A stretch of DNA of 64,000 nucleotides from an uncultured Lachnospiraceae bacterium (GTDB taxonomy: Bacteria > Bacillota > Clostridia > Lachnospirales > Lachnospiraceae). Position 1 is the first letter of the stretch; each line of letters opens with the position of its first letter. The notes under the pieces were generated by a model. It searched no databases, had not been told where the DNA came from, and saw only the letters and a program-made list of their open reading frames with translations. Shown piece after piece: positions 1-9,507 of the stretch. The stretch spans positions 1 through 64,000 of the forward strand of contig CAMGZH010000007.1 of NCBI GenBank assembly GCA_946182825.1. Reading direction: 5' to 3'. A program made the translations under genes and the position numbers.

Positions 1-91
1 TGTTTGTGTTGCCCTTTAATAGGATCTAACCGCTACCTTTCTGTTTCAAACTTATATGTAACCTCCGCGTCACAATTGTAACAATCAACGT

Positions 92-120
92 TTGTTTGTC
101 AATATTGCTTCTGTTATAAT
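92..120 (+). promoter_or_regulatory. Probable promoter of the GGDEF gene (extended -10)
   Basis: A perfect TATAAT at 115-120 is preceded by TG one base upstream (TGTTATAAT, an extended -10). A poor -35 (TTGTTT, 92-97) lies 17 bases further up. Transcription would start near 127, giving a leader of about 40 bases before the ATG at 168. Confidence 0.5.
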
Positions 121-167
121 TAACAAAATATATGTAAGCAATCGGATTTCAATTTAGGTAAAGTACT

Positions 168-1802
168 ATGAACACCATGTCTTATCCAATTTCAATTCAA
201 AAAGCTCTTGAAAAGGTAGAGGTCGACCGGTTCACTCTGCCCCAGGACTATCTTGATACCTGTCAGAGTATTTTAACGTATGCAGAAAAAACCGGCAACG
301 ACGCCCTTACCGGCAGAGCCTGCTTTTACTTCGCAGAATACTACTACAAGCATCCTGAGTTCTATGACAGGTTCTACCAGTATTTACGCCGGGCCATCCT
401 GCATCTGGACAACCATGTCAACCACCCTGATGATATCTACATCCTGGCCCGATGCTACAACTTTCTCGGCATCAATGCCACGGACCACGGCCAGACCGAG
501 CTTGCTTTCGACTACTATATGCAGGCCATTTTCCATGCCCGTAAGGCAAAAAGTCCCCGACTTGAAGCTATATTTGAATATAACATCGGAGCCCAATATG
601 ACCAGATGGGACAGCGGGATCAGTCTCTTTGCCACTATGATACTGCCATCGATTGCATCAAAAAATGCGGAAAAGACGACGCATACTACTTTACCTTATA
701 CTCTTATACCCTCTGCCAGCTCATACTGAATGCTGTCACGCAGAACAATCCTGACCTTATGAATGCTTCCATGAAGCAGCTGAATGCCATGATCGACGAA
801 CTTCCGGAAGAGGAAAAGCAGGACGTTTTCACCGACGCCCTATATCTTCAGGCAGCCATCGCATATGCCTATAAGACCGATGACAAGACATCCATGTTCC
901 GTCTTACCCGTGTTCTCATTGAAGAACTTGAGAAGAAGGCCTTAAAGATCGATGATCTTGCGGATATCTTAAACTTTGCAGGCTTTATGCTAAAAAGCGG
1001 TTACCCTGATCCGGTAAAGGTCATCCTCGATATCCTTATGCCACAGGTCGATCACTGTGATATTCCCTTCATTCGCCAGGCATTAGCCAGACTTGCGATC
1101 CGATACTACCAGTATGTAGAAGATGATGCGAACGAGCTGAAAGCCTCCCGCCTCTACTATGCCGCAACAGAAGACTACATGGATGAGACCAACAAGGAAT
1201 ACGTCCACTTCTTAAATCTCCGTAACGACCTGGATGAGCTTCGTCAAAAGAATGCACGACTTCTACACCAGGCAACCACCGATCCTCTCACCGGACTTCC
1301 GAACCGTCTTGCCTTCAACGACACCTCCGAATGCGCCTTTGACAAGGCTTATGCCGACAAGACCACCCTGGCCATTGAGATTTTGGACATCGACAACTTC
1401 AAGGATTATAACGACACCCTTGGCCACCAGAACGGCGACCGGTATCTGTCTGCCCTGGGCGAACTTTTATCCTCCCTTACCAATGATTCGGTAACAGCCT
1501 TCCGCTACGGCGGGGATGAGTTTGTTCTTATCTACGAGAACAAAACGGACGAGGAGATCCTCTCCATTGCCGGCAGGATCAAAGAAAAGGTGGCCGATCT
1601 TTCCATTACGGCAGAAAACGGCGAGACCCTTCCCGGCATGACCATCTCCCAGGGTATCTGCCAATCTGTCCCAAAGGGAAAGAACCGTACCTGGGACTTC
1701 CTCTACGCTGCCGATCACGCACTCTATGATGTCAAGCGTAACAACAAGGACGGCATCGTTCTAATGAACGAGTTGATCCCAATGCCGGAAAACTACCGTT
1801 AA
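168..1802 (+). CDS. TPR-like repeat protein with C-terminal GGDEF diguanylate cyclase domain
   Basis: Probable diguanylate cyclase, making c-di-GMP from two GTP. Residues about 25-340 are helical and repeat-like (TPR-type sensor or scaffold). A short linker (LDELRQKNARL) leads into the GGDEF domain from about 370 (DPLTGLPNR). The active-site loop RYGGDEF is intact at 446-452 and metal-binding aspartates lie in EILDIDNF near 408-410. The RxxD inhibitory site expected just before GGDEF is absent (TNDS in its place), so product inhibition at that site is unlikely. No signal peptide or membrane segment is seen, so it should be cytosolic. The start at 168 follows AGGTAAAG; an in-frame ATG at 177 is an alternative. 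It is a single-gene unit with its own terminator. Confidence 0.9.
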   Translation: MNTMSYPISIQKALEKVEVDRFTLPQDYLDTCQSILTYAEKTGNDALTGRACFYFAEYYYKHPEFYDRFYQYLRRAILHLDNHVNHPDDIYILARCYNFLGINATDHGQTELAFDYYMQAIFHARKAKSPRLEAIFEYNIGAQYDQMGQRDQSLCHYDTAIDCIKKCGKDDAYYFTLYSYTLCQLILNAVTQNNPDLMNASMKQLNAMIDELPEEEKQDVFTDALYLQAAIAYAYKTDDKTSMFRLTRVLIEELEKKALKIDDLADILNFAGFMLKSGYPDPVKVILDILMPQVDHCDIPFIRQALARLAIRYYQYVEDDANELKASRLYYAATEDYMDETNKEYVHFLNLRNDLDELRQKNARLLHQATTDPLTGLPNRLAFNDTSECAFDKAYADKTTLAIEILDIDNFKDYNDTLGHQNGDRYLSALGELLSSLTNDSVTAFRYGGDEFVLIYENKTDEEILSIAGRIKEKVADLSITAENGETLPGMTISQGICQSVPKGKNRTWDFLYAADHALYDVKRNNKDGIVLMNELIPMPENYR

Positions 1803-1810
1803 GTTCCATA

Positions 1811-1850
1811 AAAAGGGCAGGCCCGTTTTACAAACGGCCTGCCCCCTTTT
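1811..1850 (+). terminator. Intrinsic terminator after the GGDEF gene
   Basis: A GC-rich hairpin (GGGCAGGCCCGTTT, short loop, AAACGGCCTGCCC) with A-rich and T-rich flanks lies 10 bases past the stop. The flanks suit termination in both directions, so it may also end pflB, whose stop is 17 bases away on the other strand. Confidence 0.85.
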
Positions 1851-1867
1851 TATCTGTTCACCCGCTC

Positions 1868-4138
1868 TTACATGCTGTGGTGGAATGTTCTTGTCAGTAC
1901 ATCCATCTGCTGCTCGCGTGTCAGATCAATAAACTTAACCGCATATCCTGATACACGGATCGTGAAGTTAGCGTACTCCGGCTTCTCCGGATGCTCCATA
2001 GCATCCAAAAGCATTTCCTTACCGAATACGTTCACATTCAGATGATGTGCACCCTGATCAAAGTATCCGTCTAAGACATGTACCAGCTTCTCACTGCGCT
2101 CAGCATCGTCATGGCCCAGAGAATCCGGTGTCATAGTCTGGGTATTGGAAATACCATCCAGAGCGTACTCATATGGAAGCTTTGCAACAGAGTTAAGAGA
2201 TGCAAGAAGTCCGCTCTCCTCTGCTCCGTACGCAGGGTTAGCTCCCGGTGCGAATGGCTTGAATGCGCCACGTCCGTCCGGTGTAGCTCCGGTAGCCTTA
2301 CCGTATACCACATTGGATGTAATGGTAAGGATGGATGTTGTAGGCTCAGAATCACGGTAGGTATCGTACTTCTTGATCTTATTCATGAAGGTCTTAAGAA
2401 GATCCACTGCGATCTTGTCCGCTCTCTCATCGTCATTACCGTACTTCGGGAAGTCACCCTCGATCTTAAAATCAACGGTAACGCCCTCTTCGTCACGAAC
2501 CGGTGTAACCTTCGCATACTTGATAGCGGAAAGAGAATCCACAACATGTGAAAAACCTGCAATACCGGTAGCAAAGGTACGGCGTACATCGGTATCGATC
2601 AGAGCCATCTCTGCGCTCTCATAGTAGTACTTGTCATGCATGTACTGGATCAGATTCAGGATGTTGACATACAGATCTGCCAGCCAGTCTAACATGATGT
2701 CATACTTATGAGAAACCTCTGCATAGTCAAGTACCTCGGAGGTAATCGGAGCAATTTCAGGACCTACCTGCATATGCTTACCGTCCTTACCCTTGAACTT
2801 CTCATCCTTACCACCGTTGATGGCGTACAGAAGAGCCTTTGCAAGGTTGGCACGAGCACCGAAGAACTGCATCTCCTTACCGGTCTGTGTAGCGGATACA
2901 CAACAGCAGATGCTGTAATCGTCACCCCATACCGGCTTCATAACGTCATCGTTCTCATACTGGATGGAAGATGTTGTAACAGAGATCTTAGCCGCATACT
3001 TCTTGAACACCTCCGGAAGATCAGAGCTGTAAAGAACCGTAAGGTTCGGCTCAGGAGATGGTCCCATGTTCTCTAAGGTATGCAGGAAACGGTAGTCGTT
3101 CTTGGTAACCATATGACGACCGTCCATACCGATACCTGCAACCTCGAGTGTTGCCCACACCGGATCGCCGGAGAACAGCTGGTTATAAGAAGGAATACGG
3201 GCAAACTTAACCATACGGAACTTCATGACCATGTGATCAATGAGCTCCTGTGCCTGGCTCTCTGTCAGAGTTCCCTCTGCAAGGTCTCTTGTAATATAGA
3301 TATCAAGGAAGGTAGAAACACGTCCAACGGACATTGCCGCACCATTCTGTGTCTTAATGGCTGCAAGGTAACCGAAGTATAACCACTGAACCGCTTCCTT
3401 TGCATTTCTTGCCGGCTTGCTGATATCAAAGCCATAGGTCTCTGCCATAGCCTTCATACCATGCAGTGCCTTGATCTGCTCGGATATCTCCTCACGCAGA
3501 CGGATAACCTTCTCTGTCATTGTTCCGTTTCCGCAGTGAGCCTTATCCGCTTCCTTCTTCTCGATCAGGAAATCAATTCCATAAAGAGCCACTCTACGAT
3601 AGTCACCGACAATACGTCCACGACCGTAGGTGTCCGGAAGACCTGTTACAATGTGGCTGTGACGAGCCGCACGCATCTCCGGTGTATATGCATCAAAAAC
3701 CGCCTGGTTATGTGTCTTATGATACTTGGTAAAGATCTCATGAAGCTTCTCGCTTGGCTTATATCCATAAGTCTCGCAGGCCTCTTCTGCCATCTTGATT
3801 CCACCGTATGGCATAAATGCTCTCTTCAGCGGCTTGTCTGTCTGAAGACCGACAACCTGCTCAAGATCCTTCATACTTTCATCAATATATCCCGGTCCGT
3901 AGGCAGTGAGGGAAGATACGATCTCTGTCTCCATATCAAGAACGCCGTTCTTGCTTCGCTCTTCCTTCTGAAGTTCCTGCAGACGCCCCCATAACTTATT
4001 GGTCGCCTCTGTCGGGCCTTCAAGGAAACTCTCGTCTCCGTCATAAGGTGTGTAGTTCTTCTGGATAAAGTCTCTTACATTGACGTCATCATTCCAATGA
4101 CCGTCTGTAAAGCCTCTCCACTCTTCACGCTGTGACAT
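1868..4138 (-). CDS. pflB: Formate acetyltransferase (pyruvate formate-lyase)
   Basis: Converts pyruvate plus CoA to acetyl-CoA and formate, a central step of anaerobic sugar fermentation. The catalytic cysteine region reads [10 protein letters not shown], and the C-terminal glycyl-radical loop is RVSGYAV, about 30 residues from the end, as in the family. At 756 residues it is normal length. The reading frame is open further upstream, but the start is set at 4138 because TTAGGAGGAAAT sits just before that ATG and the protein then begins MSQREEW, as PflB proteins do. The activating enzyme gene pflA, usually next to pflB, is not beside it or elsewhere in this window. The gene is divergent from guaB. 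Confidence 0.96.
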   Translation of the reverse strand: MSQREEWRGFTDGHWNDDVNVRDFIQKNYTPYDGDESFLEGPTEATNKLWGRLQELQKEERSKNGVLDMETEIVSSLTAYGPGYIDESMKDLEQVVGLQTDKPLKRAFMPYGGIKMAEEACETYGYKPSEKLHEIFTKYHKTHNQAVFDAYTPEMRAARHSHIVTGLPDTYGRGRIVGDYRRVALYGIDFLIEKKEADKAHCGNGTMTEKVIRLREEISEQIKALHGMKAMAETYGFDISKPARNAKEAVQWLYFGYLAAIKTQNGAAMSVGRVSTFLDIYITRDLAEGTLTESQAQELIDHMVMKFRMVKFARIPSYNQLFSGDPVWATLEVAGIGMDGRHMVTKNDYRFLHTLENMGPSPEPNLTVLYSSDLPEVFKKYAAKISVTTSSIQYENDDVMKPVWGDDYSICCCVSATQTGKEMQFFGARANLAKALLYAINGGKDEKFKGKDGKHMQVGPEIAPITSEVLDYAEVSHKYDIMLDWLADLYVNILNLIQYMHDKYYYESAEMALIDTDVRRTFATGIAGFSHVVDSLSAIKYAKVTPVRDEEGVTVDFKIEGDFPKYGNDDERADKIAVDLLKTFMNKIKKYDTYRDSEPTTSILTITSNVVYGKATGATPDGRGAFKPFAPGANPAYGAEESGLLASLNSVAKLPYEYALDGISNTQTMTPDSLGHDDAERSEKLVHVLDGYFDQGAHHLNVNVFGKEMLLDAMEHPEKPEYANFTIRVSGYAVKFIDLTREQQMDVLTRTFHHSM

Positions 4139-4460
4139 ATTTCCTCCTAATAAAGAATAAATGTGTAAGTGCATTCGGTTTTTCTTGTTAGACGCAACTA
4201 ACCGAACGATATCTAGTTTATATCATCCGAAAATAGAACGCAATACCAATTCTAAGAAAAAACAGAATGCACGGGTTTATGTACACATTTTGTGTCGTAG
4301 ACCATCCCTTCCACAGGATATTGTATTATTTTTTTATTTTCATTCTTTTGTTCCTTCAATAGGCAAAAATTACAACGGCACTTTACCAATGCAACGCATT
4401 AACGGTGCGCACGAACAATGATATGCCGCTAAATCACAAGGTTTTTGGCTATTTTTTCAG

Positions 4461-4489
4461 TTGACAGACAACTATGATTTTGCTAGTAT
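4461..4489 (+). promoter_or_regulatory. guaB promoter
   Basis: TTGACA (4461-4466), 17-base spacer, TAGTAT (4484-4489) preceded by TGC, so both a consensus -35 and an extended -10. The predicted start near 4496 gives a leader of about 97 bases. Confidence 0.75.
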
Positions 4490-4512
4490 TTATCCAATTA
4501 TATTTCTGATAA

Positions 4513-4538
4513 GAAACATAATCGTCGCATTATGTTTC
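4513..4538 (+). repeat. Perfect 10-bp inverted repeat in the guaB leader
   Basis: GAAACATAAT (4513-4522), six bases, ATTATGTTTC (4529-4538). It begins about 17 bases after the predicted transcription start. No T-run follows, so it is not a terminator; it could be a repressor site or an mRNA stem-loop. Confidence 0.7.
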
Positions 4539-4574
4539 CATTTACGATTGAACCATTATTTACACATTTCTTAA

Positions 4575-6050
<1,476 letters not shown>

Positions 6051-6066
6051 GATTTCATATAATGAA

Positions 6067-6098
6067 GGGGGCTGTCGCACAACGACAGCCCCCTTTTT
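6067..6098 (+). terminator. Intrinsic terminator after guaB
   Basis: An 11-bp perfect stem (GGGGGCTGTCG, loop CACAA, CGACAGCCCCC) is followed by TTTTT. Confidence 0.95.
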
Positions 6099-6156
6099 AT
6101 CTCAGTTGCAGCCCTATTCTCCGACAGAGATAAACGCTCCGCGAGAATGCGCACTG

Positions 6157-6612
6157 TTATTTTTCTTCTACGATCTTCTCATAGAGCTTCTCCAAGCGCC
6201 TCCGCTCATCTTTCCCGATGGTATAATACTCTGTTTCTTCCTCCACATTCTGACTTGTATTGTCATCCTGTGATATAACTACAAGCGTCTTATCCTCCGG
6301 CCCGTTCACCGCAATACGATAAGATTTTCCGTCTTCACATTGTAATGTAAGATCCATATTCCCAGCTCTCGCCAATTCCTCCTCCGAGAAGGATCCCCTG
6401 TGAAGGTGCTTTACAATAGTCTCACATTCCGATACATCCTCTTTTTCACTTGTTTCCATCCGTTGTCCATTTTGATAAGCGATCAAACGTTCAATCTGAC
6501 TGCCCTGCAATTGCTCCTTAAGTACCGTTCTTTGCTCCCTTCTGTCTCTTCCGCAGCCAACCATACAGAAAATACATAAAAATACTATCCCAAGCCACCA
6601 TTTTCTTTTCAT
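6157..6612 (-). CDS. Putative lipoprotein of unknown function
   Basis: 151 residues. The N terminus (MKRKWWLGIVFLCIFCMVGC) is a typical lipoprotein signal peptide with lipobox MVGC, so Cys20 should be lipidated and the protein anchored on the outer face of the membrane. The rest is a charged alpha/beta-looking domain rich in Glu and Lys; no catalytic motif was recognised. The ATG has no clear ribosome site of its own. It overlaps by four bases (ATGA) the stop of a truncated upstream frame (6609-6740), suggesting it was once translationally coupled to a now-lost gene. Confidence 0.7.
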   Translation of the reverse strand: MKRKWWLGIVFLCIFCMVGCGRDRREQRTVLKEQLQGSQIERLIAYQNGQRMETSEKEDVSECETIVKHLHRGSFSEEELARAGNMDLTLQCEDGKSYRIAVNGPEDKTLVVISQDDNTSQNVEEETEYYTIGKDERRRLEKLYEKIVEEK

Positions 6613-6740
6613 AATTCACTACACAAGCTTTCACACCAAGTATATTTTCGATTATTGTACGTAAACGTAGTTCCATTGCTCTTATACTCAACAGAAGACA
6701 CACTGTCTGTTCCAGAATTATAGAATATTATTTGATTAAA
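6609..6740 (-). pseudogene. 3' remnant of a lost gene upstream of the lipoprotein
   Basis: On the minus strand a 43-codon open stretch begins right after a terminator T-run and ends with TGA inside the ATGA overlap with the lipoprotein start. Its translation looks like a genuine protein tail: YNSGTDSVSSVEYKSNG near the start and YTWCESLCSEL at the end. It has no start codon with a ribosome site and no room for a promoter, because the terminator of the upstream operon abuts it. I infer a gene truncated at its 5' side, possibly by the event that left the transposase-like relic next door. The original function is not recognisable. Confidence 0.45.
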
Positions 6741-6741
6741 T

Positions 6742-6759
6742 AAAAAGAGCCAAAGGCTC
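6742..6759 (-). terminator. Terminator downstream of the PAP2/amidase cluster
   Basis: On the minus strand, GAGCC-TTT-GGCTC is followed by TTTTT. The stem is short but the loop and T-run are right. It lies about 90 bases past the stop of the small membrane protein gene. Confidence 0.6.
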
Positions 6760-6796
6760 AACCTTTCATTTAAATGCAGTTACCACACAACATTAA

Positions 6797-6854
6797 GAAG
6801 AGGATGAGAACTATGGCTCAACTTCATTTTACATTGGATTATGATTTTTTCTTA
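6797..6854 (+). mobile_element. Possible 5' relic of an IS256-type transposase gene
   Basis: After a ribosome-site-like GAAGAGGATGAGAACT, an ATG at 6813 opens MAQLHFTLDYDFFL, which resembles the start of IS256-family transposases of Clostridia (MAQL.. then T-L-D/N). The similarity stops about 14 codons in, where the frame runs into the reverse strand of the neighbouring membrane-protein gene. Terminal repeats were not identified. If correct, the stop codon of the neighbouring gene (TAA at 6854-6852) lies inside the relic, so its C terminus was altered by the insertion. Recognition rests on memory of the family only. Confidence 0.35.
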
Positions 6855-7166
6855 AGGATTACCGTCTTCCTCTTCTGCTGTCTCATGCTTTTCCTTCTTC
6901 GGCCAGGGAGCATCCCCCTTATCATCCCGGAAGTACCCAGCTGCAATATCAAAGATACACCAGATGGCTCCTCCGGCAGTCGCCGCAAAAAAGATCTTGA
7001 TCAGATCCACCAACAGAAGCTTCCCAGTCAGACTATGATTCATAAAATGCTGATACAAAGACAACAGAGGCGAGACAAACAACAGCCACCCTCCTACATA
7101 TACCATCATAAGGGTTCCCGCCACCGAAAGAAGTGTGGCCAGAACAAATTTAACATTTTTCGTCAT
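6852..7166 (-). CDS. Small membrane protein, two transmembrane segments
   Basis: 104 residues beginning MTKNVKFVLATLL. There are hydrophobic segments at about 6-30 (LATLLSVAGTLMMVYVGGWL) and 50-75 (LIKIFFAATAGGAIWCIF), then a charged tail rich in Lys and Glu. The start at 7166 is chosen because GGGAGG lies seven bases upstream; the longer frame has no ribosome site. It starts 11 bases after the PAP2 gene stops, so it is likely in the same operon. Function not recognised. The last residues may derive from an adjacent transposase relic. Confidence 0.6.
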   Translation of the reverse strand: MTKNVKFVLATLLSVAGTLMMVYVGGWLLFVSPLLSLYQHFMNHSLTGKLLLVDLIKIFFAATAGGAIWCIFDIAAGYFRDDKGDAPWPKKEKHETAEEEDGNP

Positions 7167-7177
7167 ACGTCCTCCCA

Positions 7178-7675
7178 TTACAAGATCATGCAATAACAGA
7201 TCGCCCCATAAATCACGGCCGAAAAGGCTCCTGCCACCACATCTCTTATGTAGTGAACACCTCCCAGAACCCGAAGAATACACAGGAGCACTCCCATAAA
7301 ACCCACCAGAATGCCGCTTCCCTTATCTACAAAGAAGTAGGTAATGGCAATCATAAAAATGGAAAAGGCGTGTCGGCTGGGAAAACTATGACCTGTGGTA
7401 TCCTTCATAATGGAAGGCTCAAATTCCAATGCTTCATACGGTCTTTTTGCATTGATCCCACTTCGTATAAAGGTCACCGCCAGAAAGCCAAATCCGGGAA
7501 CAAGTACCATTGGAATCAGCCATTCTATCTTTTTAAAATAAAGGTAGGCAAGCAGTAAAGGATAGGAAGCAAAGGTCAGAAGCGTCACCATCTTCTCAAG
7601 AACTTTTACAAGAACCCGATACCGCTTTTTCTGGTGCATGATCCGATTCAATCTAAGATAATTGCTGTCTTTCAT
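7178..7675 (-). CDS. PAP2-family membrane phosphatase
   Basis: 165 residues with four to five hydrophobic helices. The three phosphatase motifs are visible: AKRPYE (KxxxxxxRP type), SFPSRHAFS (PSGH type, with Arg for Gly), and RVLGGVHYIRDVVAG (SRxxxxxHxxxD type). Such enzymes remove phosphate from lipid phosphates, for example undecaprenyl diphosphate or phosphatidate, on the outer face of the membrane. The adjacent cell-wall amidase fits a role in lipid-carrier recycling, but the substrate is not determined by the sequence. Confidence 0.85.
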   Translation of the reverse strand: MKDSNYLRLNRIMHQKKRYRVLVKVLEKMVTLLTFASYPLLLAYLYFKKIEWLIPMVLVPGFGFLAVTFIRSGINAKRPYEALEFEPSIMKDTTGHSFPSRHAFSIFMIAITYFFVDKGSGILVGFMGVLLCILRVLGGVHYIRDVVAGAFSAVIYGAICYCMIL

Positions 7676-7687
7676 ATGATCCTCCGC

Positions 7688-8338
7688 TTATTCCCCAAGC
7701 TTCTCAGCCACATCGGCTTTGAATCTGTTCCAGTCATCTTCATGCTCCACATAGTATTTCGGGCAAAGCTTTCCCGTTACATCATAATGGCGGATCACGT
7801 CTTCACTGGACAGATGATATTTCGTACAAATATATGCCGTCAGCCGAACCACGGAATCATAGGTGCTTTTTCGAAATTCCCCGCTATCATCCGGATGGCA
7901 GCACTCAATGGCCACCGTATCCACATTACGCTTATTGCTGGCATAGGCCTGCTCTGAAGTCGGGATGCACTGAACGATCTCCCCCTCCAGTCCGACCACA
8001 AAGTGAGAACTTGCATGGGTCTGATGGCTGTCCTTTAACCCTTCAAAATAATCTCTGTTCTGCTGGGCTGTGGAACCGGGGTTGGCGGTATAATGAATGA
8101 CCACACCCTTTACCTCATCCAGTTTGGTCCCCGGTCTTGAATAGGGATTGATATCTAAAAGTTCCACCTGGATGGACGGTCGCTTCACCTTCGATGCCGT
8201 TGTGGTCTTAGAAGAAGTACGACCGGTGATCAGCTTCCCGAAAAAAAGAACCGTAGCGATCACTCCAATCACGGCAAAGCTATATACAATGCCGTTAAAG
8301 ATCTGCTGTCTTTGATTTTGTTTTCCTCTACGCCTCAT
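7688..8338 (-). CDS. Membrane-anchored N-acetylmuramoyl-L-alanine amidase (Amidase_2 fold)
   Basis: 216 residues. Residues about 14-33 form an N-terminal membrane anchor after a basic stretch, so the enzyme faces the wall. The amidase_2/PGRP-like domain follows: VVIHYTANPG carries the first zinc-ligand His, SSHFVVGLEGEIVQ the next conserved region, VDTVAIECCHPD the middle, and IRHYDVTGKLCPKYY the last His and catalytic region. It should cleave the bond between muramic acid and L-alanine in peptidoglycan. Its start overlaps the end of the upstream small gene by four bases. Confidence 0.9.
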   Translation of the reverse strand: MRRRGKQNQRQQIFNGIVYSFAVIGVIATVLFFGKLITGRTSSKTTTASKVKRPSIQVELLDINPYSRPGTKLDEVKGVVIHYTANPGSTAQQNRDYFEGLKDSHQTHASSHFVVGLEGEIVQCIPTSEQAYASNKRNVDTVAIECCHPDDSGEFRKSTYDSVVRLTAYICTKYHLSSEDVIRHYDVTGKLCPKYYVEHEDDWNRFKADVAEKLGE

Positions 8339-8658
8339 GCATCCTCCTCCGGAAACTGATAGTTTTGTCCAAGTTCAAACAAAAAGCGTGTGTTCTCATC
8401 CTGATCCTCCAGGTTCGGTTCATACCGACGGATCAGATAGGCAAGATACTCCTGGTATTTGCCCTTCGGCGAAAAAGCCTCCAGCGCTTTCTGGACCTTT
8501 TCCATCAGTTCCTCAGGGGGTGTATCCCCATTCCAGTCCGCCTCCACAAGCTGTGAAAAGATTCCGCATATATAATAATACTCATAATTTCCCACGATCA
8601 CGGACATTTGAAATCTGATCTTATGGTCAACACTCTGCTGTGTTAATAATGGAACCAT
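8335..8658 (-). CDS. Hypothetical protein, first gene of the amidase/PAP2 operon
   Basis: 107 residues, soluble and acidic toward the C terminus, with no signal peptide. Family not recognised. A good ribosome site (AAGGGAAGGG) precedes the ATG, and its stop overlaps the start of the amidase gene (ATGA), indicating translational coupling. The segment after residue 60 (FSPKGKYQEYLAYLIRRYEPN) looks helical. A role in controlling or localising the amidase is only a guess from position. Confidence 0.65.
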   Translation of the reverse strand: MVPLLTQQSVDHKIRFQMSVIVGNYEYYYICGIFSQLVEADWNGDTPPEELMEKVQKALEAFSPKGKYQEYLAYLIRRYEPNLEDQDENTRFLFELGQNYQFPEEDA

Positions 8659-8696
8659 GCTTTTCCCTTCCCTTATCTGAAATCAATAACTATATC

Positions 8697-8705
8697 AGTA
8701 TAGCA
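8697..8705 (-). promoter_or_regulatory. Possible promoter of the amidase/PAP2 operon (extended -10 only)
   Basis: The minus strand reads TGCTATACT, an extended -10, about 40 bases upstream of the first gene. It sits right behind the carD terminator; a clear -35 is lacking. Confidence 0.35.
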
Positions 8706-8708
8706 CAG

Positions 8709-8739
8709 AAAAGGCGCTGCCGGTAATACCGACAGCGCC
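8709..8739 (-). terminator. Intrinsic terminator after carD
   Basis: On the minus strand GGCGCTGTCGGT-ATT-ACCGGCAGCGCC forms a 12-bp stem with one wobble, followed by TTTT. Confidence 0.85.
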
Positions 8740-8770
8740 AAATCATTCCAATAACCTATAGATCCAAGTC

Positions 8771-9307
8771 TTATCGACCTGCAGATGCCTTCTCTACCAC
8801 ATCATCCTTCTCCTTCTCAAGTCGGATAAAGAATGCGTTCTTAACAGACTCCACATCTGTCTTAAGGGAGAATGCCATCTCCTCAAAAAGACGACGACCT
8901 GCAACCTCCATAACCCGCTCATCTGAGCTCATTGCTTTCTTACCGGCTGCAATTCTCATCTGCTGATGAAGGTAGATCGATTTCACAACGGTAGCAAGTG
9001 GTGCCGGATCAAATAAAGAGATCTTCTCCTTGAACTTCTCTGCTCTGGCTCTGGTGTTCTCTTCTTTGATGATATCAAGCTCCGGAACATCATCTAATAA
9101 TTCCTCAAATTCATCCTGTGTCTTGACGTCTCGAATACGTGCCTTTGAGTCAACCGGTGTAATGATCTGGCTTCCCTTCTCAAACACAGGCTCTAAACTA
9201 TAGTACATTCTCTCAGAACCTCTACCGTGAAGCGCCTTCTCAGAAATCTCTGTCACCTGACATACCCCTGAACTCTCATGCATTAAATAATCGCCGACCT
9301 TGTACAT
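8771..9307 (-). CDS. CarD-like (CarD_CdnL_TRCF family) transcriptional regulator
   Basis: 178 residues. The N terminus (MYKVGDYLMHESSGVCQVTEI, then MYYSLEPV and QIITPVDS) matches the CarD/TRCF RNA-polymerase-interaction domain, with a helical C-terminal domain from about 75. Proteins of this family bind the RNA polymerase beta subunit and act on promoter opening. It begins after AGGAGGTAGC. That ribosome site overlaps the stop codon of a 53-codon leader ORF, so translation may be coupled. Promoter and terminator flank it as a single-gene unit. Confidence 0.88.
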   Translation of the reverse strand: MYKVGDYLMHESSGVCQVTEISEKALHGRGSERMYYSLEPVFEKGSQIITPVDSKARIRDVKTQDEFEELLDDVPELDIIKEENTRARAEKFKEKISLFDPAPLATVVKSIYLHQQMRIAAGKKAMSSDERVMEVAGRRLFEEMAFSLKTDVESVKNAFFIRLEKEKDDVVEKASAGR

Positions 9308-9308
9308 G

Positions 9309-9470
9309 CTACCTCCTATTCCCGAATTTTATCGAAAAACACTTACCACAAAAAGGCCTCCCTTTGATTATCTTTCTAAAGTTGGAAACTGGATCTACCG
9401 CTTCCGGTACTCGTAAAGCGTACAAAAAAAACAGGCATAAAATCTCCTGTTCTCCCCGCTGCCAACTCAT
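9309..9470 (-). CDS. 53-codon ORF in the carD leader
   Basis: Within the predicted carD mRNA leader an uninterrupted frame runs from ATG (9470) to TAG (9311-9309), and that TAG is part of the carD ribosome site region (AGGAGGTAGC). The peptide starts MSWQRGEQEILCLFFLYALR and ends CGKCFSIKFGNRR, with a CxxC. An AGGGG lies only two bases before the ATG, which is poor spacing. Its early codons cover a hairpin with a T8 run (9447-9423). It may be a leader peptide or small regulator, or the frame may be open by chance over a structured leader. Confidence 0.35.
   Translation of the reverse strand: MSWQRGEQEILCLFFLYALRVPEAVDPVSNFRKIIKGRPFCGKCFSIKFGNRR
9423..9448 (-). promoter_or_regulatory. Terminator-like hairpin inside the carD leader
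   Basis: The minus strand reads AACAGG, ten bases, CCTGTT and then a T-run of eight in total. The stem is only six base pairs, but the T-run is long, so it could act as an attenuator between the carD promoter and gene. Confidence 0.4.
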
Positions 9471-9507
9471 GACCCCTAAGACGAATCAACCCTTCTCGTC
9501 GGCTTCC

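Noticed and set aside
2078..3994. Several plus-strand ORFs of 70-177 codons inside pflB
   Set aside because: All are antisense to a full-length, well-conserved pflB, with Cys/Leu/His-rich composition and no ribosome sites.
4187..4202. Rex operator upstream of pflB
   Set aside because: GTTAG-6-CTAAC only loosely resembles TTGTTAA-4-TTAACAA; the arms and spacing do not fit.
4161..4421. 86-codon plus-strand ORF in the pflB-guaB gap
   Set aside because: It starts inside the pflB ribosome-site region, has low-complexity composition and no Shine-Dalgarno, and does not resemble a protein.
6774..7196. 140-codon plus-strand ORF over the PAP2-cluster membrane gene
   Set aside because: Only its first codons after 6813 look protein-like (possible transposase relic). 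The rest is the reverse strand of a real membrane-protein gene with a ribosome site.
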